Positions 23,641 through 35,248 of a stretch of DNA of 64,000 nucleotides are shown here, one piece after another. The DNA comes from Uloborus plumipes (taxonomy: Eukaryota; Arthropoda; Arachnida; Araneae; Uloboridae), in contig JAXGGA010002264.1 of the NCBI GenBank assembly GCA_038373865.1, positions 1 through 64,000 on the forward strand, read 5' to 3'. Numbering within the stretch: position 1 is the stretch's first letter; each line of letters begins with the position of its first letter. The position numbers were made by a program, and so were the translations under genes. Below the pieces are notes generated by a model. That model was not told the DNA's origin. It made no database searches and saw nothing but the letters and a program-made list of their open reading frames with translations.

Positions 23641-24267
23641 GTACATAGTCAGTAGCATTCATAGACTTAGGTGCGCCTCGCTAAGCAAGGTTGTGCCCCC
23701 TATTAACAAAAAATATTTTTCCCCTTGTAACTCAGTGTTATTTTTCTGAATCGTGCACCCTTCAACTTTGTGCGTCCCCCGCCCTTTTTTTGAAGTGGCT
23801 GCTATTTACTCACTGGTTGGAGTACAGAGGCTATATCCCAAAAAATATTCGAAAGTGTTTCAAAAACGAAATTTAACTAGATTGCTGAAGAAAAATGAAA
23901 TGGAGGGCTGTTTCGCGGAACTTTGTAGTGATTGAAGAACTTTGCAGATATTCTTAGACGTTGTGGGGAGGTCAAGGGCTATGGTGAGAAGGAGGAGGGG
24001 GGTTGACGCAGTCCCATAGTCTCGCTCCTCGCTTCTGAGGCCCTACTCTAAAACTTAATGGAACTTCCAGTGACGTCTATTACTCCCCGGAAGAACAGCC
24101 GGAAAAATAGTCGCTTGTCAAATTTTGTGCTACTCTAAAAGCCCTAAATGTGCCCAAGCGAGAATTTTCTCTCCTTCTGCCGCGTATCGAGAAGGAAAAA
24201 CGATTGACCAATCAAATGACACTATCTCACTCGCGTTACATCAACATTCGCGCGTGCATTGCTTTAA

Positions 24268-25019
24268 CCCTTTGCACTCGAGGCCTTTTTCGCTTGCGCG
24301 AACCAGCAACTCGAGACGATTTCGGCCAAATTCGGCGAACACATTACAAGTAATTGAAAAACATTTATAAGCAAACAAACATATATAAATAATAAAATTT
24401 CACTAGTTTATTTATTTATATGTCGAAAACAAGAAATTTTATTACGTATTACAAAATTTTAATAAATATTACACTTTGTAATTAGTTTTGGTATGATTTT
24501 GTAAAACAATATCCAAAGTTCCCATGTTGAACTGCTTGCACCTTCCATAGTTTCACTTTCAACATCACTCTCAGCTTCACTGTCGCTCTCTATAATTCTA
24601 ATATTCCGTCGTCTTACACCTCTTACTGTATCACTGTCTTCACCACTGGATTCTTTCGTTTCGCGGCGTAATCCGTCGGAAATTGATGTAAGTTCATCAT
24701 CCAAAGCGGCAAAATCGAATTCGTCCGAACTCGAGCTGATTACTGCCCAGACTGTTTCAAGCGAATGCTACGCTGAGACTAACTAAATTGAGCTAAGATT
24801 TGGCTACAATGTAAGCAGAACCTAGTCCACGAAAGTACTTCCGAGAAAACTATCTTATCGCATATTGTAAATAAGGAGATCCAGTTACAAAAGACCATAG
24901 CGTCGTAGCAGCGTAGTTCCATTTAAAGTTTTAAAACACTCGGGCGCCGCAGCAGCGTCGATCAAGTTGCCACTTCGAATCGGCCGGGCGCCGTATCGGC
25001 GCCGCTCGAATGCAAGGGG
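24268..25019. mobile_element. piggyBac-like deletion derivative (TTAA)
   Basis: The ends CCCTTTGCACTCGAG and CTCGAATGCAAGGGG are imperfect inverses flanked by TTAA (24264-24267 and 25020-25023). At 752 bp it is much shorter than an autonomous copy, but a coding remnant is kept on the minus strand. Its subterminal part is strikingly CpG-rich: GGGCGCCGCAGCAGCG at about 24941 and CGGGCGCCGTATCGGCGCCG at about 24985. This contrasts with the AT-rich surroundings. Confidence 0.8.
24459..24760 (-). pseudogene. piggyBac-type transposase, N-terminal remnant
   Basis: The minus strand reads an acidic stretch typical of piggyBac transposase N-termini: EFDFAALDDELTSISDG, then SSGEDSDTVRG, a basic patch VRRRNIRI, and ESDSEAESDVESETME. 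The frame then runs into unrelated sequence and stops at 24459. The RNase-H-like catalytic domain is absent because of the internal deletion. The assignment rests on composition, orientation, and position inside TTAA-flanked CCC termini, not on a diagnostic motif. Confidence 0.5.
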
Positions 25020-28000
25020 TTAACTTTCTGGTTTAGCTTAGCCTCCGAAATAAATGGCAAAAAGATTCGAGAGCCAAATATTAAAAGCATTCGGCAGATT
25101 AAGATGTTGTGTTTCAGGAATTTAAAAATATTAGAATTTTAAATCGCAATTATTACATCTTTTCAACACATACGAGCGCACAAGCGTAAGCGAAATAAAG
25201 TGTTGAAATACATTATACGAATTCATCTCAATGTATCAAATGCTTCAACTGAACATGAAAAAATTTATAAATACTTTTAAAAAATAATACTAATATTTAA
25301 AAATATTTTTTAAATTAAATCATTTAACTTCATGACTTTGTTTTCGTATCTTTGTTTTTAGCGATATTTTGACTTTATCGCAATAATAGTTTAAAATTCA
25401 GGCTTTAAATACTATTACTTAAAGTAAAAGTCCCCTTTTTGCGTTACTCATTTTTGTTTTCGCAAGAATAGTTGTATTTTCAGTCTTTAAATACTAAGTA
25501 AAGACTTTTTTGTGTGTAATGCAGAAGAGAAAAATGAGTTTCCAAATCACATGTCTGGGCCGGGCAAAATTAAGGCATAGGTATATGAGGCACAGGTCCA
25601 GGGCACCAACGTTTGGGGGGCCTTAAATCCATCTGAAGTTTTTAAAATGGAGAAATTTCATATCGCAATATGATAAGATAAAAAATAAATTTAAAAATAC
25701 TCTTTCGAAAACTTGAAATCCAAAATATTTTACTACTTCATTAAATTGTGTTTTTTTTGGGGGGGGGGGGCAGCACATAAAGCTCGTGCTCAATGTCCTA
25801 CAAAGTCTTGCCCTAGGCATCACTTTTTCAAAATTTGTATTTAAAACATTTGTTGTTTGAGAGGGGTAAAAATTAGTACATGTGCTGTGCTTTTTGCAAT
25901 GAGTTTGATACTCAATTTTGCTTTTCGCGATATTTTGGCCTTTTCGCAATAAGATATTTATATTTACTCTCTAAATATTAAGAACAAGTCCCTATTTTTG
26001 GGGCAATGCATAAGAGAAAATAGGAGATCCTAAATCACATGTCTGCGGATCTTTTTTTCAAAATGCATTTAAAACACTTTGTTTGAGAATTGAAAGAAAC
26101 AAATTCATGTTTTATGCTTTTTCTATAATTTTAAGACTTGAAAAACGATGATTCAATTATTCTGTGAGGAAAAATTAAACTTAAATACTATACGATAAAA
26201 ACGAAATGCCCCCTCCACTCCCCTGATAGAAAATAGAATTTGAGTAAAGAGCTCATTTTATTAAAGGAAATGTACCTCCTCCCCCCTGGGTTAGATTGAC
26301 ACCCTGGTTAAGTAGATATATAAATTCAAGTTTTGGGCATACCTAAAGTAATTTCAATTTGCAAAATTTTGGCCAATTAATCAGTAAAATAAGATGATTA
26401 TAGATAATCGGCAAAGTTGCACAGTTCCAATTACTGCCGATAAATGGATGCCTCTCCCAAATTCAAACTCAAAATTAAGAAAAAATCTTAACTCTCAATG
26501 TAAAAACATACTAAACCACATTTTCAGAACTTATAAACATTATACCACACTCCGCGTTGAGAAAAAATGGAATAAACAAACAGCTTCTCACTGCCGAGGA
26601 AGACATCCCACGTCTTCTTACCCTGTCGTAAACTTCTCGGCGCGATTCTAGATACCTTAAATTAGAAGTGGCTTTGAGATTAGCGATTATTCGTGTCTCA
26701 CGAGATGTGACGTCACGGGGCACAAAAAACCCGTATTCTCGGTATCGACTATATTGACGATACAATGAGTAGGGTCCCTGGGTTTACTACTGCTCTCGAG
26801 TATTAATGCTACTCAAAAGTTTCTATTTTGTCCTAAATACATTAGTTTTTTAACTTGTAAATAAAAAAATTAAAGGATAATGTCGCGACCCAATAAGAAA
26901 TGCTTCGCGACCAACAGGTTGGCTGTAAGAGCTCTTGAGAAGTGTTGTTCATTTGCGAGCGCTTTCTGTCCCCAAAGGAAGAATTCTACATTTGGGGCGG
27001 GGCGGCTCGTGCAATGTACTTTGGGAACCTCATTTGTCTATCAATATCAAAATAAGAGCTCTTGAGGAGCAGGAAATATGTAATATAGAAAACTAAATCA
27101 ACTTATAGCTTTTAAATTAAATATATTTTTACAATGCTATGACTGAAGGCAATCCTTTCAATAATTTTCGATCTTGCTTTGTTTCAATAATGATCAAAGT
27201 TATGAAAAAATCCCATTAAACCTGTTGCACTTCATTTTCAGTGTGATAGATAAGAGAGAGGAAAAAATACATTTTGGCGGGCCCCTAAGGCCTCAGTTGG
27301 TCAATTTTTTGGTTTGTTAATTATTTTACACAAACTATATTTCACAAAAACGGCCGTCATGACGACATCTGCTATGTTTATTTGTTTTCTTCACTGCCTT
27401 CATCTAGCACTTTTTTTTTTTTTGGTTCAATTCAAAATGTTGAAAAAAGTGTTCCTTAAAAAAAGTTTAAAAATAGATCATTCAACGATTAAACTAATTT
27501 TTACCATTTTCGAAAATGGTTTGTGTAAACAGGTGATACTAAAATTCTTTGTTTTTCAACAAAAACTTCAAAGGAGTAAAAATTAGTGCTAAAAGATAAA
27601 AGAAATTGATAAATACATTAAAAAAAATAAAACTGAATACAGATTTCAATCGTAAAAACCAAACGTGACATTATTATGACACAGAGCTTAGCTTGTATTT
27701 TGAACGAGCGGTGGTAACTATAAATTGACACGTGCTCACAACAGTGTGTCACACGAAAACAATCTTCACACCCTACTCTAAATGCAAAAACTTTATTTTT
27801 ATTTCAGCCTTGGTATTACATTTTTGAGAGAAGCTCTCATCTTGGGCAAAATTTCCATTGTGGTACCTCAGAGTATGGAGCATGTCCTTAAAAGTAACGA
27901 AAAAGTGGCACAAAATTGGCACCCTTGACGGTATATCACAGTATCTTTAAACGATTCAATTCATCCCCCCCTTTTTTTTTCTAGTTGAAATAGCGGAGCT

Positions 28001-28038
28001 TAGTTACAGTAAAATGTAAACTTTATTTTCTGTTTCAG

Positions 28039-28109
28039 AATGCGGTATAGCAACAAATGTAAGAATAGTTGGTGGATCGAATGCGGACAGGAAAGCTTGG
28101 CCGTGGATG
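28039..28109 (+). CDS. CLIP-domain serine protease, exon B (activation site)
   Basis: A 71-bp exon between TTTTCTGTTTCAG and ATG/GTAAGAA. After the split Glu codon it reads CGIATNVRIVGGSNADRK then AWPWM. This is the start of a chymotrypsin-fold (S1) protease domain. CGI supplies the Cys that tethers the light chain in this family, R-IVGG is the trypsin-like activation cleavage site, and AWPWM is the conserved first strand. The incoming phase (2 bases) matches the outgoing phase of exon A, and the exon leaves in phase 0. Together the two exons give an open, family-typical order: CLIP, linker, activation peptide. Exons for the catalytic His, Asp and Ser are not seen in the rest of the window. 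Confidence 0.9.
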
Positions 28110-28271
28110 GTAAGAACTGATTCTCTCTTGTTTAACATTGTACCGGTTATATACAGGGTGTTTCGTTAGAACTGTCATGACCTTTATTTTCGCGTCCCGG
28201 ATGCAAAAATGCTCGAGATCAGAGTTAAGATGTTGAAAGTTTGGAACGAAAAAAAATGCTTAGGGTAGACT

Positions 28272-28511
28272 AGGGCATGTTTTCGCGGATTTTTTTCACC
28301 TAATTTTCTAATTTTTATGGTTCATTGCAGGAAATGTTAGTCATTATGGTCTTATAAAGCAGTTAATAAAGTTGAATTTTGTTCATTCAGTTTTTCTCCT
28401 GTTTGAATATTTAAGCGTCAAAAAAAAATTTTTTTTTTTAGGTCAAAGTCTGTTGCTTAAACCTGCCTCGTACACGGGGCACGTTTACGCATCAATCGGG
28501 GCAAATTTTCG
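28272..28511 (+). repeat. Repeated phrase GGGCACGTTTTCGC
   Basis: GGGCATGTTTTCGC at 28272, GGGCACGTTTACGC at 28477 and GGGGCAAATTTTCGC at about 28497, all in the same orientation. This is a third phrase cluster of the kind seen at 3653-5639. Confidence 0.5.
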
Positions 28512-29408
28512 CACGTTGTTAGTGGTACCAGGGGGTGAGGGAAATGCTTAAAAATAAAATGTTTTATTTATAACTTGAACATAGAAATTTCAATTGAACA
28601 TTTTATTATCCCCCTAAAATATTTAAAAGATCATGAAAACCGATTTCTTCCAGTGGTTTGTTTTAATATTTCTACTTAATTTATTTACTCTGTACTATTC
28701 ATTTTATTATTTGTAAAGCAGAGTATTGGACTCCTTCCTATGAGCCCCATGTTCCAAAAAATGTACACACAGTGGAAAAATCACATGATACATTTTGTTT
28801 CAGTCGCTTCGCAGATCTTCAATGCAGAATAGTGTTTTAACCAAGTCTCACTTTCAGAACGTCACTTTTTCATTATTTTGAGATTTGACTTAGTTCTGTT
28901 TTTTATTTTTATTTTTTTAGTGTAGTTCAATTCCATTTTGAAATAAGGCGAAAGACATAAAAATGAAATTCGTATGAAATAAAAAATACGCTACTTTTCT
29001 CGAGTCTTGGAGTGTATAGCTTACGAAAAAGTAAAAAAATGTCCTTAATGTTCACATTCTGCGAAGAAATTTGTTTGATATTAACACGGCGTAAAAAAAT
29101 ATATGAACGGAGTAATTTAACCTTATTTCAATCTTTGATAGATAAAAAGCGACTGAGGTAACAGGAATTATCGATTGGTTTTACATTATACCAATTTTTG
29201 AACTAAATTAAAAAGGATACTGAAATATCTTCACGCATTGGTGATTAAATGCATTACTTGATAATTCTATTAAATTTTGATACGTCCGTTGCACAAATCG
29301 TCAGTTTTTCCCTTTCTGAAAAAAATTTCTTATTGGATTTAATTCTTCTCAATTTTCTAACTTCATAGACATCCGATTGATATAGTAACCTATCAGAAAG
29401 TACACTAA

Positions 29409-29633
29409 CCCTTTAACTGTCAAGTTATTTTGATTTTTTAACTTTTCTAAGCACAAACCCGAGAAACAGTCGGGTTTGACAAAGAGATGAAGTCGAAATA
29501 AACGCCTCCCGATATATATTCGGGTATAACAATACGATGCACTCACAAAAAAAAATTACCGAGTAATACTCGGGGTTGACATTTTCGAAAACCAGCTGTG
29601 CCCGAGACTATCTTGGGCATGACAGTGAAAGGG
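29409..29633 (+). mobile_element. TTAA MITE, copy 1 (225 bp)
   Basis: It starts CCCTTTAACTGTCAAG and ends TGACAGTGAAAGGG. TTAA is on the right (29634-29637) and CTAA, one change, on the left. Internally, CCCGAGAAACAGTCGGG, ATTCGGGTATAAC and ACTCGGGGTTGAC give a CTCGGG-rich fold. The inverse copy is at 33365-33596. Confidence 0.8.
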
Positions 29634-29651
29634 TTAAAGGGCTTTTTATCC

Positions 29652-29710
29652 CGTAACAGACGTAGCATTTTTCCATCCGTAACGGACTTCTCACATTCAG
29701 TAACAGACGT
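29652..29710 (+). repeat. Three copies of the GTAACRGAC phrase
   Basis: CCGTAACAGACGT at 29651, CCGTAACGGACTT at 29677 and AGTAACAGACGT at 29699. The middle one equals the inverse of the phrase repeated at 6121-6410. Confidence 0.6.
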
Positions 29711-31387
29711 ATCTTACTTAATGTGATCCTTACTCGTCAAACTCCTGTTACAATACTTGTCTGTCAGACAAATGAAACTGTAGACCTTGTTTCAGAAGGT
29801 AAACTACCTGTTAAAATTATTCCCCGAGAAACCACGAGATGTTGTAGAGATGAATGTATGAAAAACAATTACTTTAAATGTGCACATTCTCTAACTTTCG
29901 AGCGCGAGCTCTATGAATCTGCTATGAATGAAGAATAAATGAATGTGTTTCACAAATCCTGCATGAAGGAAATATCTATGAGCAAATGAAATAGTATCAG
30001 TGGGAGAAAACTAGAGAGCGAATGTTTATTCGCTTTAGAAAAATAATGCTTAAAGGCACGTAGTGTTAGATGGCAGCAGAGTTGCCAGATCTTAGAACAA
30101 GTAAATACGGGACAGGCTTCTAGGGATGAAGGTGGGGAATATTATGTTGAGGATAATTACTGGTTACGTTGTATTTTTAAGGGGTGGTAAACAAACATGT
30201 TTTAATAGCTTTCTGAAGATTCCTATCAATTTGTATGTTTATGGGTGAACACATTTTTGGAGGAGATCTAAACTCAAAGAATGAAGCAAATAATGTACTG
30301 AACAGTATACAGATCGACGTTGCTAGGAACAGGTGCTAATTAGGTTTTTACTTGCGCTCACGATAAGAGAAATGGTGCAATTGAGCAGTTTTCTTTTCAA
30401 ATGTGACTACTTAATCTGAAACAGTAATGCAAGGAATTATGGAGTTAAACTTGTTTCTGAATGTCACATAGCCAATGTTGAAATCTGAATGAGTAAAATA
30501 ATTTAATGAGCCGTTAATAAACATGTGGATTTTACAATTGATCAGACATAGAATTAAACGTTACAATTTAAACAAGCTAAAAGAAGTTAACAAAACCAAG
30601 CTAAAATTCAGAGCCTTAATGACTATTAATAAATTAATCCTATATCTTCAAAACCCATATTTTTGCTATTTGATTTAGTCCTGAAATAATTCTTTTAAAA
30701 TTTTTATGTGTTATGAAATTCATTGCAACTTATATTTAATGAATTGATTCTCACAATAAGTTTTGCTTTAATTAATTGAACCTTAAATTAACTCTGCTTT
30801 AATTAACAGTTTCCTAACAAATGACTAATTAGAGTATCGCAAAGTGTTGTTTGGGGTTCCGGGAGCTCATTTCAAAGGGTCCGTGTCGTTTTTCTGAAAA
30901 TAATTGGAGGACGAATAGCAATATTTAAATTCAAAACGAAAGCACATTTATAAAGAATAAAAAAGCTCTTTATGCATGCGCAGAGCGCAGAAAACCCTCC
31001 ACTATCCTCAATTTTAACCCATATCTCCAATCCAAAAATAATAATTCTAATGAAATGATTACGACGCTGTCAGTTTAGGTTTGTGCCAACCACGGCTATT
31101 ATATTAAGTAATGAAAACTAGGCAAGAGTTCTAAAAAGTATACAGAACAATGGATAAATAAATTAAAGAAAAAAAAACGTGGAAACATTATGAAAAATGC
31201 AAAAAAAGATTGAAATGTATCAAACCAAGTTTTTTTTTATTTTCTCGGATGGGGGAGGGTCTCCGTGGTGTCAGTAATTTGTAAGAGGGGTTCCGTGGAG
31301 ATCTAGACTTATCTTCGACACTCATACCTCTTTGTGCAACTAAGCTATTAAGAACTTCCTTTATTGATGAAAACTCATCGTATAGAT

Positions 31388-33277
31388 CAGTGGTCCTCAA
31401 CCTTTTTACAGCTACCGCCCCCTTTAGAACTGGAAATGTTTTCAACGCAACCTTTGCGTACGGACGTGAAACTGGAAGATGGAGAGGAGGTAAAGCAGTT
31501 TTTTTGGTAGGTTTAACCCTATAATTTTGCCCAAATAGAAAGTCGAAAATATCTATAGAGTAAAAAAAAACGTGTGCTTCAAAAGTTTTTTATACTTTAT
31601 TAAAAAAAATCAAAAAACGGGTATTTTATTGCTCCAAAAATCTGCGTCAAAGAATCAACCAAGTGCCTAGAATGGTTGCTTTAAATGAGTGACCCATTTT
31701 GAAAGTAATTAAGAGACAAAGCTGTTTGAAATAAAAATGCATTGTTTTCAACATTTTTATTTGAAAACCCATATATTTAAAAAAAAGATTGCGTTTAAAT
31801 AGTTCAGCCAAACTGTCCAATCCCAAACAGTGTTGTTCTTATTTACTTGCAACTGTGCAATACGAATCCCTCATTTATTACATACTGATATTCCACTTTA
31901 CTGCGGATGGACAATATAAATAACAAAGCCGACAATATAAATAACAATATAATAACAAAGCCGACAATATAAATAACAATATAATAACAAAGCCGGACCT
32001 TCGATTTTTCTCAGGTGGGACAAAGACTTGCAAGTTTTAATTGGAGGAAAAAAAAGGAAATAAGTTAAGATTATAAATTTCAAGACAACTTCAATTCAGA
32101 TAAATTCTTTTTGAGTAACGTGGGAAAAAAAGCTCCCTTTATTTTATTTTTTTTTTTTTCAAAATTGAAGGCAAAATATTCAAAAATAAGGTTAATTTTA
32201 GTCATGTTAGGGGGGGGGTTGTCAGAGCTCCTTCCGGTGTTCTCTGAAATTGAAGTCTTAAAAGCCAAAATTTAAACTATTTTTGTTGATCTTGAGGGAA
32301 TGGTAAAGGTTGGAGTTTCGTACGGAGTTTTTTCCTCATTGTACTCTGGTATTGTTAGGGCGATGCTCTAACGACAAAAAATGTCGCTCAAGTCAGGTGG
32401 CTTTTTTCTAGAATTTTTAGATAGAAACTAATCTCCTAAAAGCGCATCTTTAAACTCCGTTTGGTCACGTTTGAAAGAGAGGGCTGGTAATTCAAGATTT
32501 CCTCTCGTAATCATTTTGTAAAATCATTAGGCTGTGTTTGAGAATGAAGGTTTCGAGAGCGCAGACATTAACAGAAATGTCTAAAAATCAAAATTGTAAG
32601 TTATGTATGGTTATGTTAGGGAAAGGAGTTTTAGTTATGTAAGTTAGGTGAGCAGGGAGGGAGGGGGGGGACGTTCGGGGCTCTTCCTCTAACAATTTTC
32701 CAAGGGAAATCCATAAGGATACAATTTTAGGCTATTTTAGATTGTTGACTATTAAAGTGAGGACCGACTTTCGAAAACTTTTTGGAAATTAGCCTAAAAT
32801 TTGCCAATAGCAGTTTATCTTTGACATTACATAGCCTGAAATTCTTGGGGGGGGGGGGGGGGGGGGTTCAAAATGAATGGTCGTAAAATGCAATTTTAAA
32901 TCCTTGCATGTGGTTTCTACACAATTGTGGTTTCTATTCAATTTTGTTGCTTAATGGAGAGGGTTATGACCCCCCCCCCTTACCTAGGCTGTGCCTCTAA
33001 TCTTTGAGAACTTAGAGAAGGAGCAGAGGGTTCAGGCTGAGATATCCCAACAAATAAATTTTAAAGCCATCCTTAGTGAAGTGAGAAAAGAGGATTTCCT
33101 CCCACTTCCGCCAAAAACACGCCCTCGCAAACACATTTTAAAATAAACCCATCGCCCCCCTTACCGCCCAAAATATATTCACCGCCCCCCCTATTGCCCA
33201 AAATATGTTCATCACCGCCCTTCAGCATCTTCCCACCGTCCACCGGGGGGCGGTATAGCCCCCGTTGAGAACCGCTG
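31388..33277. mobile_element. hAT-like non-autonomous element, exact 8-bp duplication
   Basis: It begins CAGTGGTCCTCAACC and ends GGTTCTCAACGG-type inverse (GTTGAGAACCGCTG). GTATAGAT is duplicated exactly at 31380-31387 and 33278-33285. CAGNGGTTCTCAA ends with an 8-bp duplication are the classic hAT signature. There is no transposase. The interior has a tandem repeat (31910-31995), G runs near 32640 and 32850, and repeated CCGCCC-CCCAAAATAT phrases near the right end (33140-33225). Confidence 0.9.
31910..31995 (+). repeat. Tandem repeat AATAACAAAGCCGACAATAT
   Basis: AACAAAGCCGACAATATAAA recurs at about 31921 and 31957, with a third core at about 31986, about 35 bp apart. It lies inside the hAT-like element. 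Confidence 0.75.
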
Positions 33278-33364
33278 GTATAGATCATCGACTGTTACTT
33301 TATTTTTAATATGCAACTGTTCTACGATCGCTGACAAGTCTGAAAACTGGATCTTATCCATTAA

Positions 33365-33596
33365 CCTTTTAACTGTCATGCCCGAGATAGTCTCGGGCAC
33401 AGCTGGTTTTCGAAAATGTTACGCCCGAGTATTACTCAGGGTAATTTTTTTTTTTTTGAGTGCATCGTATTGTTATACCCGAATATATATATCGGGAGAC
33501 GTTTATTTCGGCTTCTGCTCTTTGTCAAATCCTACTGTTTCTCGGGTTTGTGCTTGGAAAAGTGTTAAAAATCAAAATAACTTGACAGTTAAAGGG
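33365..33596 (-). mobile_element. TTAA MITE, copy 2 (232 bp)
   Basis: It is the inverse of 29409-29633. It starts CCTTTTAACTGTCATG, ends TTGACAGTTAAAGGG, and has TTAA on both sides (33361-33364 and 33597-33600). GCCCGAGATAGTCTCGGGC forms a local hairpin. Termini and target fit the piggyBac group. Confidence 0.85.
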
Positions 33597-33810
33597 TTAA
33601 AGCCTAAAAGGTCTTAAAACAAAAGGGGATTTTTATCTGTGAAATCAAACCAATTTCTCTGCTAATTTGCAGCTGTTTCAAGAAATTTCTGGTATCCTTT
33701 AGTCAGAATACGGGACTTTAGCTGTCCCGTATGGAAGCTCCCCGGGACGCGGGACAAATTTTCAAAACACAGGACTTTTCCTTGAAATCTGGGACGTATG
33801 GCAACCCTGG

Positions 33811-34544
33811 ACACAGTGTCCCAAATAAGCCAGATTTTAATAGTCAAAGCATCACAGCATATGCTCATCGAATCTTTTCTCAAGTCACGCTAATAGAATT
33901 ATAATCCATCTCGGTTAGCCCAATTTTAATAATTTTCATCAGAGAAAGTAACATTCATTTTTTAGTCACGATGATACTTGTGCTACTTTTCCCATTAAAA
34001 TCTGACTTATTTGGGACACTCTGTGAGATAAGACTCAAGCGCAATTCTTTGTTTTTTTATGCATCCCGATTCCGTTGTTCATCTACTTATGCTGTCACGT
34101 GCTGTTTTTGACTCAAGTTGAAGTTTTGTAGGATTAAGGGGCGAATAGTCAGTTCGAGCCATTTTTTCAATTCCTTCATCCTTAAGAAATATAGTTTTTC
34201 TTTGCCTTTTTGATCGATACGCATGTCTGAATTTGCTCTCTACGTAGTAAAAAATAATGTACTACCATACTAGGACCGATTTAAAAGACTAAAAATAAGC
34301 GAAAATACGTTCATTTTCAAATTTCGGTTTCCAAACTTTCTCATCTTCTTTAGAGGAGAATTACAGAGATTTTTTGGATTTTGATTATTCATTGACAATC
34401 TCTGCACTTTATAGTCAAAGAAAATGTTCCGCCTTTCCTCCACCAAACACATTTCAAGGGATATTTGCATAACATCTGACTTTTGTCTAAACTTTTGCAA
34501 CGGTGCATATATTTGTATTTTGTCTAAACTTTTGCATCGCAGTG
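33811..34544. mobile_element. Half copy of the 9195-10729 foldback
   Basis: From CAGTGTCCCAAATAAGCC (about 33813) through the centre and one arm to TTTTGCATCGCAGTG (ending 34544) it follows 9859-10729 with moderate divergence. The other arm is missing. Just before it, GGGACGTATGGCAACCCTG (about 33791) resembles the end of a separate hAT-like repeat. Confidence 0.8.
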
Positions 34545-35044
34545 AAACACTATGGTATAAGCTGACTAAGCAAATGTGCTCTTTTCATAGGGTTTGTCGC
34601 TATTTTGAAATTTCGATAATTGAGTCCTTTTGCAGATTTTCTGCTGTTATCTTCAAGTTAAAGAAGACATTTAGCAGTAAGTTGCGAAATTTCTGCAGTT
34701 TTTTGCAGAATTTTTTTGAAGTACATAATTCAGGGAAGCACATAATTTCTGAATCACAAAATGATTTTCTTGCGAAAATGTAGAGTTTTGAGCCGAAGAA
34801 GTGTTACATTTGTGAGAGATTTAGATCCGCTGTTAATTTTCAAAAAAAAACTGCAGAAATTGAAGATTTGTACAAAATTTGAAGACATTTGCAGAAAAAC
34901 TGCAGTTTTACTCAGCTACTGGAACTTCAAACCATGACAACCCTATGATTGGATCCCTTTTGTTTAGATAGCCATTTGTCATCGTGTTAGGAATATTTTT
35001 ATGTATAACTTATTAGGAAAATCGATGAAGGAATCGACCAGGCT

Positions 35045-35243
35045 TGGAGTCAATTACGAGAAAATGTAATCGATTACGATTACAAACATGAAAAATTGGA
35101 GATTACGATTACGATTACAGTCGTCTGTGAAATCGCTATTACAATTACAGCAACGATTAGATTACGTTAAAAAATGTAATCGATTACGATTATCACGTGC
35201 CGATTACGATTTCGATTACGCGATTACAGATTGGTGAAAAATA
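35045..35243 (+). repeat. ATTACGATTAC-rich stretch
   Basis: TGTAATCGATTACGATTA occurs at about 35066 and 35179, with many GATTACGATTAC variants between, in both senses. Such runs are known as ends of hAT-like MITEs in several animals; no duplication was found here. Confidence 0.55.
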
Positions 35244-35248
35244 TATAT

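Larger units (their letters stand above)
22130..28038 (+). other. Phase-1 intron of the protease gene (5.9 kb)
   Basis: It runs from GTAAGTG to TTTTCTGTTTCAG. It holds diverged repeats (22920-23640), a piggyBac-like element (24268-25019), and otherwise AT-rich sequence with C or G runs. Stretches 22140-22900, 25030-28030 show no exon. An additional phase-compatible exon cannot be excluded, but direct joining gives an unbroken, family-typical sequence. Confidence 0.75.
28110..31294 (+). other. Intron of the protease gene (first part), no exon found
   Basis: The donor GTAAGAA opens an intron for which no acceptor plus catalytic-domain exon (FCGG, TAAHC, GDSGGP) was found before the window end. 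All features from here to 64000 are probably intronic. In this part there is a lone mariner-type end ACAGGGTGTTTC at about 28155, a phrase cluster at 28272-28511, and a TTAA MITE. An open stretch at 29723-29938 matches nothing I know. Confidence 0.55.
31295..33360 (-). pseudogene. Unrecognised protein remnant, split by a hAT-like element
   Basis: On the minus strand, 33360-33278 reads MDKIQFSDLSAIVEQL and then HIKNKVTVDDLY. Across the hAT insertion, 31387-31295 continues DEFSSIKEVLNSLVAQRGMS. Removing the element and one 8-bp duplication joins the two parts in frame. A TTAA MITE (33365-33596) interrupts it again upstream. The sequence is amphipathic and helical in character. I suspect the C-terminal end of a hAT- or BED-type transposon protein but cannot show it. 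The joined stretch is about 55 codons, flanked by stops. Confidence 0.55.

Noticed and set aside
28150..28300. ACAGGGTGTTTCGTTAG as a mariner-type element
   Set aside because: Only one end is visible and no inverse partner was found nearby.
29723..29938. 71-codon plus-strand frame as a possible host exon
   Set aside because: No splice sites of matching phase around it and no recognisable domain; it lies next to repeat phrases.
33073..33288. Gly-rich minus-strand frame
   Set aside because: Comes from repeated CCGCCC-CCCAAAATAT phrases at the end of the hAT-like element.
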